A stretch of DNA of 64,000 nt, from the NCBI GenBank assembly GCA_026874595.1, contig CM049307.1, positions 32,718,862-32,782,861 of the forward strand, written 5' to 3'. The notes under the pieces were generated by a model, which saw only the letters and a list, made by a program, of their open reading frames with translations, was not told where the DNA came from and ran no database searches. This document shows positions 34,201 to 49,200 of this stretch, in pieces (the first letter of the stretch is position 1; the number at the start of each line of letters is the position of its first letter). The translations under genes and the position numbers were made by a program. The stretch comes from Sipunculus nudus. Its lineage: Eukaryota; Annelida; Sipuncula; Golfingiida; Sipunculidae.

Positions 34201-37200
34201 TTTACAAATAACTTGTCTGCCACACTTGAAATATTCATATTCTAACAGCTGAGAAAATGCTCTAAATTTTAGAACATAGAAGGTTTGACTTTTCTGATAA
34301 TGGTTTATATTATCTTGATTTAAAAATTTTCAATTAATTTCAGACAACCTAAATATTATTTATTAAAGCATACATGTGACAACAGAGCATCATGTTAAAT
34401 CATAGGTAAAAACACCATGATTTTTTTATTTAGAGTGTTAACTCGCAATATAATTTAAAGGGTATTTAAATTAGAAAATACACATATTTTCTATTAAATT
34501 TTCACCTATAAAACACTCTAAATATCAGAGGAGGCAAAAATTAAAATTTGATTTATGAACATATGTTTAAAACTCCATATAAAGAAAATGGAATGTTTTG
34601 AACCATAAATGGCTGAGAAATATCTACTTATATCAAACTAGTAAAAAATCTTTAAAAGTACAACCAGTTTTAGGAAATCTCAAAGTAGTTGTATACCAAA
34701 TTGTAGAGAATATTCTATGGTTTCTTAATATATACATGTCTCTGTAATTTTGTGTGGCCTTCTTTGCAATTATTTCTTTGTCAAATATTAGTTTCATGAT
34801 TTTTTTTTCTAAACCTGGGATGACAAGGGGCTGTCATGTCTTTGTTTACTCAAAACCCATTCAGTCTGTTAAAGAGAGTAAAATAAAATAGTCATATACG
34901 AAATGGGATACTACAAGTTTTATTTGAATGTAGAGGTGCAAGTTTTGTCCATTTCTGTAAACAACTGCATTTGCCAATATATGGATATATAGAAATACAG
35001 CTAACAAATGTGAAAACTATCAACTCTTACCTTCTGATTCATAAAATTACGTCACATACACTAAACCAAACCCCTGTGCAAGCAAATAGTTTTGCTGGGG
35101 TGAGGCCAGATGTTGTCCTTGTGACTGAATATAAATGACTGGTTCATACCTGATTTTCTGAAATCTTGTAAAACTGTGAAAAAGGTATTTTGAGGTTTGG
35201 CTGCCACTGGACATTCACATGAGTTTGTATGGTTTGTCTTTACGCTGGAAATATTAGCTGCTGAACATTCAGTGCCTATCTGATCACTCGGCTGGTTTTT
35301 TGGCAGGTCACATGACTCAGAGGTCAAAGTTGAGGTCATTTGATAATCTGATGATATCTGTGATGGTCCACACTTATTACACATCTGAGAACATTCTCCT
35401 GAGCCTGTTGTTTGAGTTTTCCTTTTTTCCTCAATCATGGTAAAATAGGTGGATAGAGGATTGTCTCCAAATTCAAGACCTACAATAAAAAGAAATTCAT
35501 CTAATACATTCTATCTTTGAGAAAAAATTAATTTGTAGATAATGAAATAAAGTTTGGGAAAGGCATAATGTCACAAATTAATGAGTTTGGTACGTTATTT
35601 TTACCGAGTGCTTTGTGGGACGAGGATATGACTTCCAGTGTAGCATATCTAATCTCCTTCATACAACTAGGTCTGACCTCCAGGGTTGCGATTTTAATAT
35701 GCATGATGTTTTGCTAACAAAAACACTGAGGAAGTCATAGTCGCAATGCTTTAGGCAGCCTAAGACCTACATCACAACAGTTGCAAATATTCTTTCGAGT
35801 GACTGGGGGTGCTGATATGTACAAGTTATGTGCACATAAATTTGACAGAAAGAAGACCATTGCTTAGCATCTACATTCACAAACTTTCATTGGGGGGGGG
35901 GGGTGGCAGTTGCAGGAAGGAGGCTTCTTCCAGTGCCCCCCTGTCGTAGAAAAGACAGCCTTATTATTAAGTTGTCTGATTCCAGCTTTATCACATCTAT
36001 AATTGAAACTAACACATCTGTTATACTGGATAACACATCTGTAATATTTGAAACTAGCACATCTGTAATACTGGAAACTAACACAGAAGTAACATTACTG
36101 ATCAATATTCAACATGTTATCAACTTATTGAGCAATTTCAAAGAGAGGATGATGTGACTATCTTTTATATCTAATACATTTTGCATTTAGGAAGGTAATG
36201 TTCATGCAGCCACATCAACACATTGCAGACAAGCTAGGCAACAATCTGTTGATTTCTTTACTCTTTTTCAAACTTCCAATTCTCTATTATGTGTGGGTTT
36301 ACCTGTAAGTTTTTCCCATATTTAACCTATCTACTGGGTGATGGAATACAGTATGTATGTTCATGTAAGCCTTTAACAGTGTCATGTGCACATACCTTGT
36401 TTCAGCTTAAGCTTGACAAGTTTCATGGCAGCTCGTGCATCCTCCGTGGGGTCATGACCTCCAGCATCACCCTGTATGGTCTTGCTGAAATACAGTGTAT
36501 ATGTGGTAAAACAGACCTCCTGGTTGAGCAAAAGTGTTACATCCATGTAATTATACTGATCATATTGAATCAAAAATGTATAGAAGTTATGATGTGAGAT
36601 TAAGGGTGCTTTTCCATGTACGCGTTTTGCAAGCGTTTGCCGCGCGGCTGCCGCGTGGCGAAAATCCAACCAGTTAAAAAGTCGTGCTATTTCCATGTAT
36701 GCGGTTGCCGCGCGGTAAACGCACGCGTCAGTTTTGGAATCCAGCAGTGCTGGATGGGAATTCTGCCTTAATGACGTCACATTTGGGGGTTTCCCGTACT
36801 CGTGTCTTTAAGTCCGTTCAGTTGTGTCAGGAAGGCATGCGATTGCCGCGCGGCAAATGCATACAAAATGCTCACATGGAAAAGGACTGGCCGCGCGGCA
36901 AACGCACGGGTGGAAAAGCACCCTCATAAGTAATACTAGGTCCACGTAGATAAAATCTAAGAATATTTGATGAATGACTGAATACAAAATATATAGATTA
37001 CATCATGATATGTAAAGACTTATGGTTTATTACTTTCATGTGTTGATCCCGAACCACCATCAAGACCACATGTGATTGACAAATTGACATTTGTTGTTGA
37101 TGTGACAGTGGCAGGTAGCACTAATATGACAGACTGCATGTGATTGACAGATAGACAGTTGTTGTTGACGTGACAGTGGCAGGTAGTGCTGATATGACAG

Positions 37201-40200
37201 ACTGCATGTGATTGACAGATAGACAGTTGTTGTTGACGTGACAGTGGCAGGTAGTGCTGATATGACAGACTGCTGGTGAATGACAGATTGACAGTTGTTG
37301 TTGACATGACAGTGGGAGGTAGTGCTGATATGACAGACTACATGAGATTGACAGATGACAGTTGTTGTTGACATGACAGTGGCAGGTAGTGCTGATATGA
37401 CAGACTACATGTGATTGACAGATAGACAGTTGTTGTTCACGTGACAGTGGCAGGTAGTGCTGATATGACAGACTACATGTGAATGACAGATTGACAGTTG
37501 TTGTTGACATGACAGTGGCAAGTAGTGCTGATATGACAGACTTAATTTGATTGACAGACAGACAGTTATTGTTGACATGACAGTGGCAAGTAGTGCTGAT
37601 ATGACAGACTGCATGTGACTGACAGATAGACAGTAGTTGTTGACGTGACAGTGGCAAGTAGTGCTGATATGACAGACTGCATGTGACTGACAGTCAGACA
37701 GTTGTTGTTGACATGACAGTGGCAGGTAGTGCTGATATGACAGACTGCATGTGACTGACAGACAGACAGTTGTTGTTGACATGAAAGTGGCAGCTAGTGC
37801 TGATAAGGCAGACTGCATGTGATTAACAGATTGACAGTTGATGTTGATGTGACAGTAGCAAGTAGTGCTGATATGACAGACTACATGTGACTGACAGATA
37901 GACAGTTGTTGTTGACGTGACAGTGGCAGGTAGTGCTGATATGACAGACTGCGTGTGACCGACAGATAGACAGTTGTTGTTGACGTGACAGTGGCAGGTA
38001 GTGTTGATATGACAGACTGCATTTGATTGACAGATAGACAGTTGTTGTTGACGTGACAGTGGCAGGTAGTACTGATATGGCAGACTGCATGTAATTAACA
38101 GACTGACAGTTGTTGTTGACATGACAGTGGCAGGAAGTGCTGATATGACAGACTGCATGTGATTGACAGATTGACAGTTGTTATTGACATGACAGATAGT
38201 GCTAATATGACAGATGTGGAAATAATGAGGTCCTGGTTTTCCCAAAATGTAAGTATATCACATGAACTACTGCAGTCATTTAAATAAAGTTAACAAAACA
38301 TTCACTAACATAACATTACTAAGCAGGTGTATTAAAATAATAATTATAGAATATACTAGTTTGGTATATTAAGGGAACTTACCCAAAGAAGAAAGAGATG
38401 AGCTTCTTCAGCCCTGTTTTAGAAGATCTGGACCAGGAAAGGTTGTATATAACACTGGTATCAATTACATATGGATGAAAGAGCTACAAAATAAAGAAAA
38501 TATATAATATTATTCTCAGAGTTGTAAATGTGCAGGGACATGTGCAAGATAAAGTTAAAAAGGTACACAGTACCGAAATAATCTTTTAACAGTCATAACA
38601 AAAGATGATAAATATATAACAGATTTGTATGACAAAAAGAGCTTGAATATACCAATATAATCATTTCATAATCCCATGACAAGTGTTTACAAAATGAAAA
38701 GGGAATATCACAGCTGAAGAGCTAAAGTTAAATTGGAAAATATTCAGTGCCATCAAGACCAGAGTGAAGCACTTTGTATAAAAAGCAGAACATTTTATAA
38801 ATAATTGGAAAATACCTGCAAATTACAAAGATGTTTATTTAAACAGTGACTGAACAGCTTATATTCTTTTATTTTCAAAGACATCATCACAGGGTTGCAG
38901 TAAGAATACGGTATGTATTGCACCACTTTCTTGGATTCTGAGTTAGGTTCACCAAGTTACTGTCTGGTTTTCCCAGTAACCACCTTTCATTAGAAACTGA
39001 TGTGGCAAATTAAAACATATCTTCAAAATTTAAAAGTCCATGCTTAACCCTGTTGTTTCATAGTGTAGTATGAATCACATTTTATTTTAGTTTAGTTAAA
39101 TATCAAGTATAATTAGAAATCAAATTTATGACTAAGTCAATTGATTTTACAGTATTTAGTTTTCTCTCACATGTTACTGTGTCAATATTTGACTAGTCCT
39201 AACTTTGCTTTATTTTTAAAATGATTTTACCTTTAAAGCCAAGAGATCATTGTTTAATGACTGTCCACACCAGATGGCGTCACTAGGCAGCAGCTTTCTG
39301 AGTGCCTGCTGAACATCTTCTAAACGTGTGGTTACATCCTTCAGCTTTTCTTCCGTAATTCCACTATATCTGTAAATCAATGCAGTACTGAGGAAAAAGT
39401 CTATTTCTTGGATTAAAAAAAAGGTATTGAAACCCTACAACATAGCTATGCAGCTATGCTGTAAGTTCATGTATCATTTAAACTCATGCTATTCTTATGG
39501 GTTATAAATGATCTCAAGGCAAATAATGTAATACTGAATGCCTTAAAAAAATACAAAGCAGAATAAGGGCCACATACTATCATTTTAAATCATCTACCAT
39601 TACCCTCTCCTAAAAAGACATTCAATGCTGAATTAATCAGTGAACAAAGAAAACAACATGGAAAATGTGAAGTAATTATTGCATATATTTTTTAAAATTT
39701 ATTAAGAGGTGTTTCAGCTAATGGATAATTAGAACACTAACCTTGTTCAGAAAATAGTATTTTATTATGGCATCAAGATATTGTGGATTGTGATAAAGAT
39801 AGAGTACTGGAGGCTTTTAAAAACATATATTCAATAACAATATCAACAAAACTTCAATACTTTCAGTTTAAGATATTACACAGAATTCTTGCATTAAATC
39901 TATTTCTGGTAAAAGCTGGTATTAAAGAGCACGAGTACTGTTCCTTTTGTAAAAAAGAAAAGGAGACACTGTTACACATTTTTCATGACTGTAGTTCTGT
40001 GAATCAGTTATGGCATGATGTATGTAAGTGGTTAAAGAATTTGGATCTTCCAAACACCCTTTCACATATAGTGATACTTCTTAATGTAAGTACAGATCAG
40101 TTGCTGGATAAAGTTATATTGCTTGTAAAGTATTATATATATATATTACAAAATGCAAAGAACAATCATTGTCAATTAACAGTGCAGTTAAACTGTTTAA

Positions 40201-43200
40201 GAATTATTACTCTGTCGAAAAACAGGTGGCAATATCTAAAGGAAAACTTTTAAAACATGAAACCATCTGGACCAGACTAAAAATGATTGTGGGTTCCGAA
40301 AATTAAATTAAAAATTAATAATACTTTGAATTTTCCATGTGAACTGACCATTGTGGTCAGATTTAGTTTATTTTATTGATGTCTGTCATATGCTACTGAC
40401 ACATTCTTTATGCAATATACTTAATATCATGCATTTTTCATTATATTATAAGTATGTTAAAAATTATTTGCATGGTGATGAAAGATTTTCTTCATGTGTG
40501 TTAATATTCATGTCACCTTGTTATATATTGTCTGTTATTATATGTTATTGTGTATATATGTATGTATGTTTTTGTTGTAATAAAAAAAAAACACTAACCT
40601 TGTTAAATAGTCTGTGATCATATTGTAAGGTTTTACCAAGCTCTCATATATCACATCTAGCTGCTCATCCACCACTGATATCCTGGTCAATTCATACTTC
40701 CTGGTACTTGTTAAACACTGGAAATAATAAGAGACTTCTTTAAACATTCAACCATTTTTTATAATTTATCATTATATGTAACTATATAGGTGCTAGTGTA
40801 TATGTGATATGAAAGTGACATGTTCCTCATGTGCTTTAAGATGGGATGGTCAAATGATATGTGAACTCTCTCAACAAAGAGTTTCCAAATAGTAGACTCA
40901 TGATTTGGACAATAAAGTATTATTCTATTCTTTTCTTACACTGACAGGCATAGTTCTACAAAAAAGCTGAATCTTTTCAATAATAACAGGTCTATATATC
41001 GATTATCATTTGATTCTAACAGTAATATCAGAAACACAGTTTTACAGTGAAAATTACAGGAAAATATTGAGGATTATAGCCTAAATGCAAGATAACACAG
41101 GAAATTATAGGAGACAATTTTTAATAGTAAAAATAATGTAAAATATAGGAGTCAATGTTAGCCATGACATACTCATATATTAGACTTACCATTTCACAGT
41201 CAATGGAATACACAGGACTAGAAGCACTCACTGGACGGTATTCCTCTTGGCTGAACTGAAAATCTCTGTACAAGTCTGTAAGTACAGATTTTATCAAATT
41301 TAAAGGATTTATATTAGTTTAACACAATACATAACCACAAGTTTGGTCAAACTGAATATCCATGTGGTCCCTTTAATTTTAAAGAATTTTTGAAGATTTT
41401 ACCAATAGGTAAACTATTCTTTCACTCTGCATACATGTCCCCTTTACAGAAATAGCTATACCATATTAAGTTTCTATAAAGAATATCAATAATAATTCTT
41501 TATTCTTATATATGCTGCACTGGGGCTAGACCAGCACTACAGTCGAGCCCACTTTGTGTCATATCGTTTAATAAAAAATCCTGTTTATTGTCACACAAAT
41601 CTGAAATCCCAAACCATTTCCTATATAAACAATCTGGCCGTTTAATATCATGGTTTATTGTCATAATCCTGTTTATTGTCATGCTTGGAACCCTTGGCAG
41701 TGATACCAGTTTGCAGTTAATATCACATCAAACGCTAACACGGCAATCAACGAGGCCAAGAGCCTGTAACCGGTCAGGTGTATCAAACGATCACATCTCC
41801 CACCTATTTGCGGCAGGCAAGCTTAGTGATGCATGTGGGTCACTTTCTGTTACTGAGCTAATTAACGTCTTAAGACACCACGGTAATCCAGATCATTGCA
41901 TTAACAAGGGCGATGTTTGCGATCACATGTCATACATAATGAACTCCTGGCCTTTGCAAGGCCGCGGTTTACACCTCGGTGACATTTCATCGAGATGATA
42001 TGAAGCACCAGCTGTTAATGTTGCTTACGACTGGAAATTCTCTTTAAGGGTCCACGAAAAGCTGGAGGTTTTGTGAGCACTGGAGGAGATACACGGTCCA
42101 AAACCTATATCACCACGAAACTTTAGAATGTTGACAATGGCATGACAATGCCCATTCCCCGAACAGTCCTATCATAAAGATGATCATGGAAGTTTGAGTC
42201 AATAATAAAACATCTGGAAAATAAGGCGCTATTGTCGGAAAAGAATTATCAAGTGAAATAGTTTTCCATCGCATAACATTATAACTGTGCCACATATTTC
42301 CAGACATTTATCCTCATGACCCAGATGATAAGTCTTTTTCTGTTGGAAAGTCGGATTTTGGTCAGTTATTGCGGCATGCAGCACAAAACTTACAGGACAT
42401 AAGGTGCGCATAAACGTAATTTGATATGCCGTTGTGCAATAAAAATATTCATAAACGTTTCTGGTTCCTTTTTATTGAAGATTTATTTAATATCATTTCA
42501 GACATAACGCTTCTTCTATGACTCAAAAGAACGTCGATGTTGAAGCCTGCATAATATCATATCCTGGTTATTATCATAAGTTAAGTATGCACCACCAACA
42601 TGACAATAAGCGGGCTTGACTGTATTTCACAGCCAGTCCATTAATTTGGTTACTTCATTACTGTCATCAAAAGTCAGTTGATTCTTTTTTTCGTATACGT
42701 ATGATAAAGGTTATGTAATTATATATGCAATGAAAGTTACCCTGTGTTAATTTTTTTTGTTTTGCTTTAGCTGTATAATCATTTATTTAATGACAGAAGT
42801 CAGAATTAATCTCAGGTGTGGTTCTGCACGTGTGAAGTACCATCTTCATTATTCAAGGCAGATCGTGCTCATGAGGCATTAGAATTTGACCCCAACACAG
42901 AACTGGTATTGTTGTAAGACAAGTCATTACAGTATGCTCTACATCTGTTCACAAAGACAACAACTGAAGAGTGGTCATCTAATCCGGATCCTGTGTGTTT
43001 ATAACAGTGCAATGTTTTGATGAATAAAAAAAGAAATGTGAAAGGCCAGTGGTTATTATGTCTGTGGCAGTTGGGAGGCTGCTATGTGCCTTAGTGAAAA
43101 TAAGTGTCAAAGTGCAAATTCATAAACTCCCTAGTAAACAGGGGAGCACAGAATAGCAGATTGCTGCGTCAGAGACTCTAAGATTTCTTATAGACTAAGT

Positions 43201-46200
43201 GCTTTTGACTGTGATACCTAGCCATATAATAGTTGAGATTATTGTATGTATGTTACCTAGCCATATAATAGTTGAGATTATTGTATGTATGTCCTGCTTG
43301 AGTTATCTGTATTTGCATTTGATACATTTTTCTCTGCTTACCAAAATCTACAGTTGTCATTACCCTGCATGTTTTGGTCACTGAATACATGTGTTGATGC
43401 AAGGCTGAATTCTGTTCTTTCAGTTAATTGTAACAACTGTACTTGAACCTGGTTGTCACTGGTCAAGAGACCTTTCTCAAGTGACAAATACAAGAGTGGT
43501 AGATAATGTTTTTTTAAGTTTACTTACCTGTGTTAATGGGCAGTGGATATTCTTCCTGTATCATCTGTCTGTGACTCAGCAGCAAATCTCTTACATTTAT
43601 ACTCCTAGCAGCATCTGTTATTAAATAATAAATAAGAAACAAAAGCATATAATATTTATCCTATCAGAGATAGAGCCATAAAAATTATGGCTTTGTGAAT
43701 GATTTGTGGAAGACTGTAATAAGAGTACCGTAAGTATTATTTAAGACAACAGGAAGCAACATGTACAAAAGGAATAAGATCTTCACCATATGGAATGTTA
43801 CACTCATTTCAAAATTTAGAAAATGTCTTCAGTTTTCCACATAATGAGCAGCTCTCCTTTGTTATTATAAATTAGTAAGGCAACATTATAATGACTGAAA
43901 AAATGATGTGACAAAAAGGTGTTATCATCAAATAGTAATCAACAGCACAATAAACCCTTGGTCACACTTTCAAAGGCCTGTCCAATTCCAATGTTTCTAA
44001 TAAATCTGACATTTATAATAGGATTGCCAGTTTTCTTATTTCAAAGGAAGGCTAGGTCTTGCATACAAGAGATAATGTATCACTCTTTTTCAAGTAAACT
44101 ATGCTTGACCTACAGCTGAGGTAATATCTGAGCAGAACACATGACTCTGACTTACTGCTGACCACCTCAGGGTTGTCTTTTTGCATACAAAACAGTTCTT
44201 CTTCCACAGATGAGCCGTATTCTGCAGGAGTTATCATCTGTGCTACCTACAACATATTAATTTATATAGAGGTAATATCATGATTTATGGAAGCATTACG
44301 CATTCTTTCATCATGATCAGGTATTTTCACAACATTACTTAACAAGTTAGCTAGCTCTACCGAGTGCAACCCCCCACCGTGCCAAGACCCTTAGGCAAGG
44401 TCCCAACCGCAAGTGTGCCTCTGTCCACCCAGCAGTAGAAATGGGTACCAGTAGATTCTGGGAAGGTAACCTGCGATGGACTAGCGTCCCATCCAAGAGG
44501 AGTCTAACTCCTAAGTCGCTTCACGCTACAGAAACCGGGATAAGCTCCTGCCTGATGAGCTATTAGGCTTGGGTGTAAAAACCCAGCAGACTTTTTACCT
44601 TACCTTTTTACAGAGTGCAACAGATTAACTTTCCTTCCTGCTCCTTTCAATATGAAAGCTGCAATGAACACAGCTATCCTCTGGCTTTCCATCTCATCTG
44701 TCTACTTGTACTAAATACCCTAGTTAAATCATCTGGTTACCATTCTTTTAATGCAGTCTGCTTAAAGCAGAACATCTGAAATTGCAAGCCCTTAAACAAA
44801 ATTTTTCTAACATTAAGTCAATTTCTGTAAAGTCAAAACCCCCCTTGTATGTCTTATTTTATTAATCTTAACTGTCATATAATTCTTTCAACAAATTTGG
44901 AAAAGTTATTTTTTTAATATCAAAACATCAAAAAAGATTTCAACTTTTCAGAAATATTATCCACCATTGTTTCATTTCAATAACGTTAACAAAATGTACT
45001 CTTCAAAAACTTGACAAAAAGGAATTAAAAGTTTATTTTAATCGTACCAATTTTGAAAAGGATGCAAGGAATGGAAAACTGTCTTTGTTTTCAAGGAAAT
45101 CTGTTGCTCCAGCATCTTCAGCAACTATCACCATGATCTGACTGACATTGATGTGATTGGACAGCTCACACCACCTGAAGGAACATTATGTTAGACATTT
45201 ATAAGTCAGCAAAACGTTAAATATATATTTAAAAGTATGGTTGAATGTGCATACTGAAGAACCTGAATATTCAAGCGCATATAAAGGATACAAAATATTC
45301 ATGCTAAATAGGCTGAGGAAGCAGGTCATGAGATTTCAGCTGACACCAAGGTTGAGGGACTGACTGAGTAATTAATTTAATGTGAATAAATTAAACAAGG
45401 GACCCATGGGTCACGGCACTCAGCTTAAGCTTGAAATTTTTGTAAATGCAATATATTCTATTTTAATGTTTTTTATATTTTTTATGAGCATATGAGAAGC
45501 TAAGAGGAAAGAGACCCTCCTACTTGGTTATAGTAAAGTTCTAAATATATGATTGCAAACTAATACTCTGACAAGACTGTCATTAAGAAAAACAGTAAAA
45601 GTTTTGAGATACTGTGATGTAATGAAAAATTTACAGATGGACAGGCCAGTGGACAGAATGGGCTAATACCTTTATTTCACTTTCAAGGGAATAATGCATT
45701 TAAGTTTATATATAAGCCTATTATTTAAGCATATCCACTTTTTCCATTAAAATAGTTTTTATCTGATTAATTTTTTTTACAAGTTTTATAAATTTGTATT
45801 GAAAACACTGAAAATATGTTAAAATATTAGAATTCTAAGTTGCAATCATTATATATCCAGAGTGTAGCTGTTATTGGACATATTATGCATACACATATAT
45901 TTTTATTATTTTTAAATCACAAATGTTTAAACTGAATTTAAACGAAAATAATTCCACAACATGGCATCTACAAGATTATTCCTTGAATCACTATTAAAAA
46001 AGTTTTGCACATTGGAGTTTTCAGTACATGCTTAATCTTATTCACCGAAATAAAATAAAAGATTCAGTACATTTGGTAAAATAAAAACATCTTTTCAAAT
46101 AAAGTATACACACTGTTGGTTGAATGAGGGACAAACAATATCATTATGCTAATTACAAAATCTAAGCTATAATTTATTACTGGAATTAAGAGTCAATTTC

Positions 46201-49200
46201 ACACCTGGTGAAGTTTTTACTCTTCTCAGGTAAGGAATTACTTATCTGATGAACATCCACACTTTCATAGCAATACACCACTTTGTAGACACAATTAAAT
46301 GTGCACTTTAATCATTGTAACCCTGGTGGTAAATACAAAATCTAAAATGTAGCATTGCATAGCCAAGAATAAAATGAAATACAGAAAATTATAACATTCA
46401 TCTAGTTAATGCACCATCTAGGGGGGGGGGTGTGCAGGGCAGAGGGGAAGCCTGCTAGTAGTGGCCAAGCTGAGCCAAGGCAAGCTGCCTGGGGTGGGTT
46501 ACATAATGCAAGTGAAGGCTGTACTACTAGGTGGGCTAGATGTAAACAACACTTGACATGGTGTATGAAAACTTGAATAAAAGCTACTCTTTTCAATCAA
46601 TTCCATTGAAATTTCACATTTTAAAAGATTAAATCCTTATGTATATATGCTGTGAAAATTAAATCAACAGTGCTTACAGGGAAAAAACGTGCCATTGCCA
46701 AAGCTGGACAAAATTTAAGGTATTGATATTTTATTGATGCTAATAATTTGAAAAATTTGTAAAATTCAGATCTAATTTTGGGTAAACAATTGAATTTTGA
46801 TTAAATAAAGTTATATTCCTGAAAAAAAGTGTCCAGCTTCAGCAATTCTCATCTTAGGTGAGTAAATATATTTCTTGAATTTTTAAAAAGTGCATTATGT
46901 TTTTGCCCATAACTTAAAAAAAATACGCAATACTGACATCATTTCTGGCATGTGCAAAGCGAATGTGTAGAAAAATATGTATATTATATATTATCAAAGT
47001 CAGATCAGTGGTTTTGATATTAGGCAGTCTTAAAGTGTAACAATGGGTTTTTAATGGAAAAATGAAGTTTTTCATTAATATCTAAAAGGAATTGAGTCCT
47101 AGTGACCAAATTCTTGGCATGATAGGGGATTTTGGAGACATCTAACTGTATGCCAAATTTAAGGAACTTAGAGCTGAAGCTAAGGAGCTGAGCTCTAGCA
47201 AACTGCATAACACTAGCTTGATGTAAACAATATGTGACATGGTGCTTGAAAACTTGAACAAAATGTACAGTTTTTGATCAACTGGTTTCAAATTTTTGGT
47301 GTTTACATTTGAAATGCTGACAAAAACATGCTTTGAAAATTAAATCCACAGCAGATACAGGAAAAAACGTGCCATGATCAAAAATGGGCAAAATTTAAGG
47401 TACCAATTTTTTATTTTTGCTAATATTTTTAAAAATTTAAAAGATTTTGATCTAAATTTGGGTATACAATTTAAATTTGATTAATAAAAGTAATATTACT
47501 GGAAAAAAAGTGCTTAGCCCTAACAAGTTTTGAGTTAAGTGATCAAATTTCTTTCCTGATTATTTACAAAATGCATCATGTTTGGGCCCATAACTTTTTT
47601 AAATTATATAATACAGACCTAATTTCTGGCATGTACATAGGAAATATATAGAGGATTATTTATGGTAAATATGAGGAAAAACAGATGGGTGGTTTTGATA
47701 TTAGGCAGTCCTGAAGTTTGAAAATAGGTCCTTAATAAAAAATTGAGGTTTTTCCTGAATTTCTCAAAGGAACGAAGTCACAAAGACCCAGTTTTCGGCT
47801 TGGTAGGAGATCTTGGGGACATCTAACAATATGCCGAATTTTGGATTCCTAGGTCTTATGGTTTCAAAACGTGCCATCTCTACAGACGATGGACAATGGA
47901 CCACGACTATAGCTCAGATGACTTATAGTCAGCTGAGCTAAAAAGGCCAGAGATGGCTCTAGATCCACATAAGTATCTCCAGTCTAAGTGTTCTTCTTAA
48001 TGTATGGGGAATCTCAGCAGCTAACAAACCCCTGCACATGATCGATGGCTTTGGGACAAACCCCAGATGGCATCCAATGAAAGCTCCCATGCGGGATTTA
48101 AATTTTTTTTTGTATTCTGCAGATCAAGAATTTCAATCTTGTGGTCATTTAAAGACTTCATGTGCAACTGGTGTAATGTATGTTTGCAGACAGTCAAGCC
48201 ATAAATATGTATAAAAATTTTAATTAATTCCTTGTCATATGTGCATTTTATAATTGGTATACAGGACATATATTGGTGTAAAGGACAAATTTCAACTTTA
48301 TCTGTTCACCTGTCCCAGTTACCTCTCACCTTGGTCTGTGTTGATTTAATGGTCCCTGTACTGCTGAGAGAAACAAATGCTGCAGGTCATGAACAAACAA
48401 TGGTTTTGGGTTTGAAGTTCCAAGCAGTCCATCTCCAGGATCATAACCAAAACTCCACGCCAAAGTTGGCTTCTTCTTCCACTGTTAATACATAAAATAG
48501 CACTGAGTAATGATTGGTTAAACCTGAATGTGTTTTATTCATATGAATGTGAATGCTTATCCTTTTTCCATCCTGATCATCCTGCACATGACTCAAGTAC
48601 AATTTTATTCATTTTAATTATGTTATTTGTATTATATTATAACTAAATACATATGTGTGTTTCATGCAAATATGCTGCTTCCTGTACAAAAAGGACTACG
48701 CAATTTATACCCGATATCATCATACAAAATCAGTGATAAAAGATATGCCTGGCCACATGAGGTAAATTCCAATAGGAACTTCCTTATAGAAGACATACAA
48801 CTGTAAATCAATTAATTATACTTTGTCATTGTTCCCAGACAAACCTGCTTCTTTTTATTTTTCTCTCTCAACTTTAACCTTAGTACATCAAGTTCAGCAT
48901 CAGTGACCACATGAGACATCTGTGGAAGGCCATTTCTGGTTTCTTTCTTTTCACTTGTTATATCTGAGTCAATGACTTTTGACTGATTGGCTGTACTGCT
49001 TTCTGTTGATACCACTATATCAGAGTTACCAATTTTTGCCTGAAAAACATAAAAGGCAAAAACGTTTGTAACGGCCAACCATGCTGATATAAAAAAAATT
49101 ATCTATATTTAAAAATACAGTCATATAAAAATGTGAGAATAATAGTAAGACATATTTAAATAATACATTGGACATTACATATAATTCATTATTTAAAGTC

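Noticed and set aside
29254-35149. Possible RRM exons of REXO5 in intron 12
   Set aside because: The intron is filled by families A, B and C plus unique AT-rich DNA; no RNP-like peptide was found by eye, though a profile search would be more sensitive.
37060-38245. Overlapping Cys/His/Thr-rich ORFs up to 205 codons, and a CRISPR-like look
   Set aside because: They are one 68-bp tandem unit read in rotating frames; units are contiguous without unique spacers, and the locus is an intron of an animal gene.
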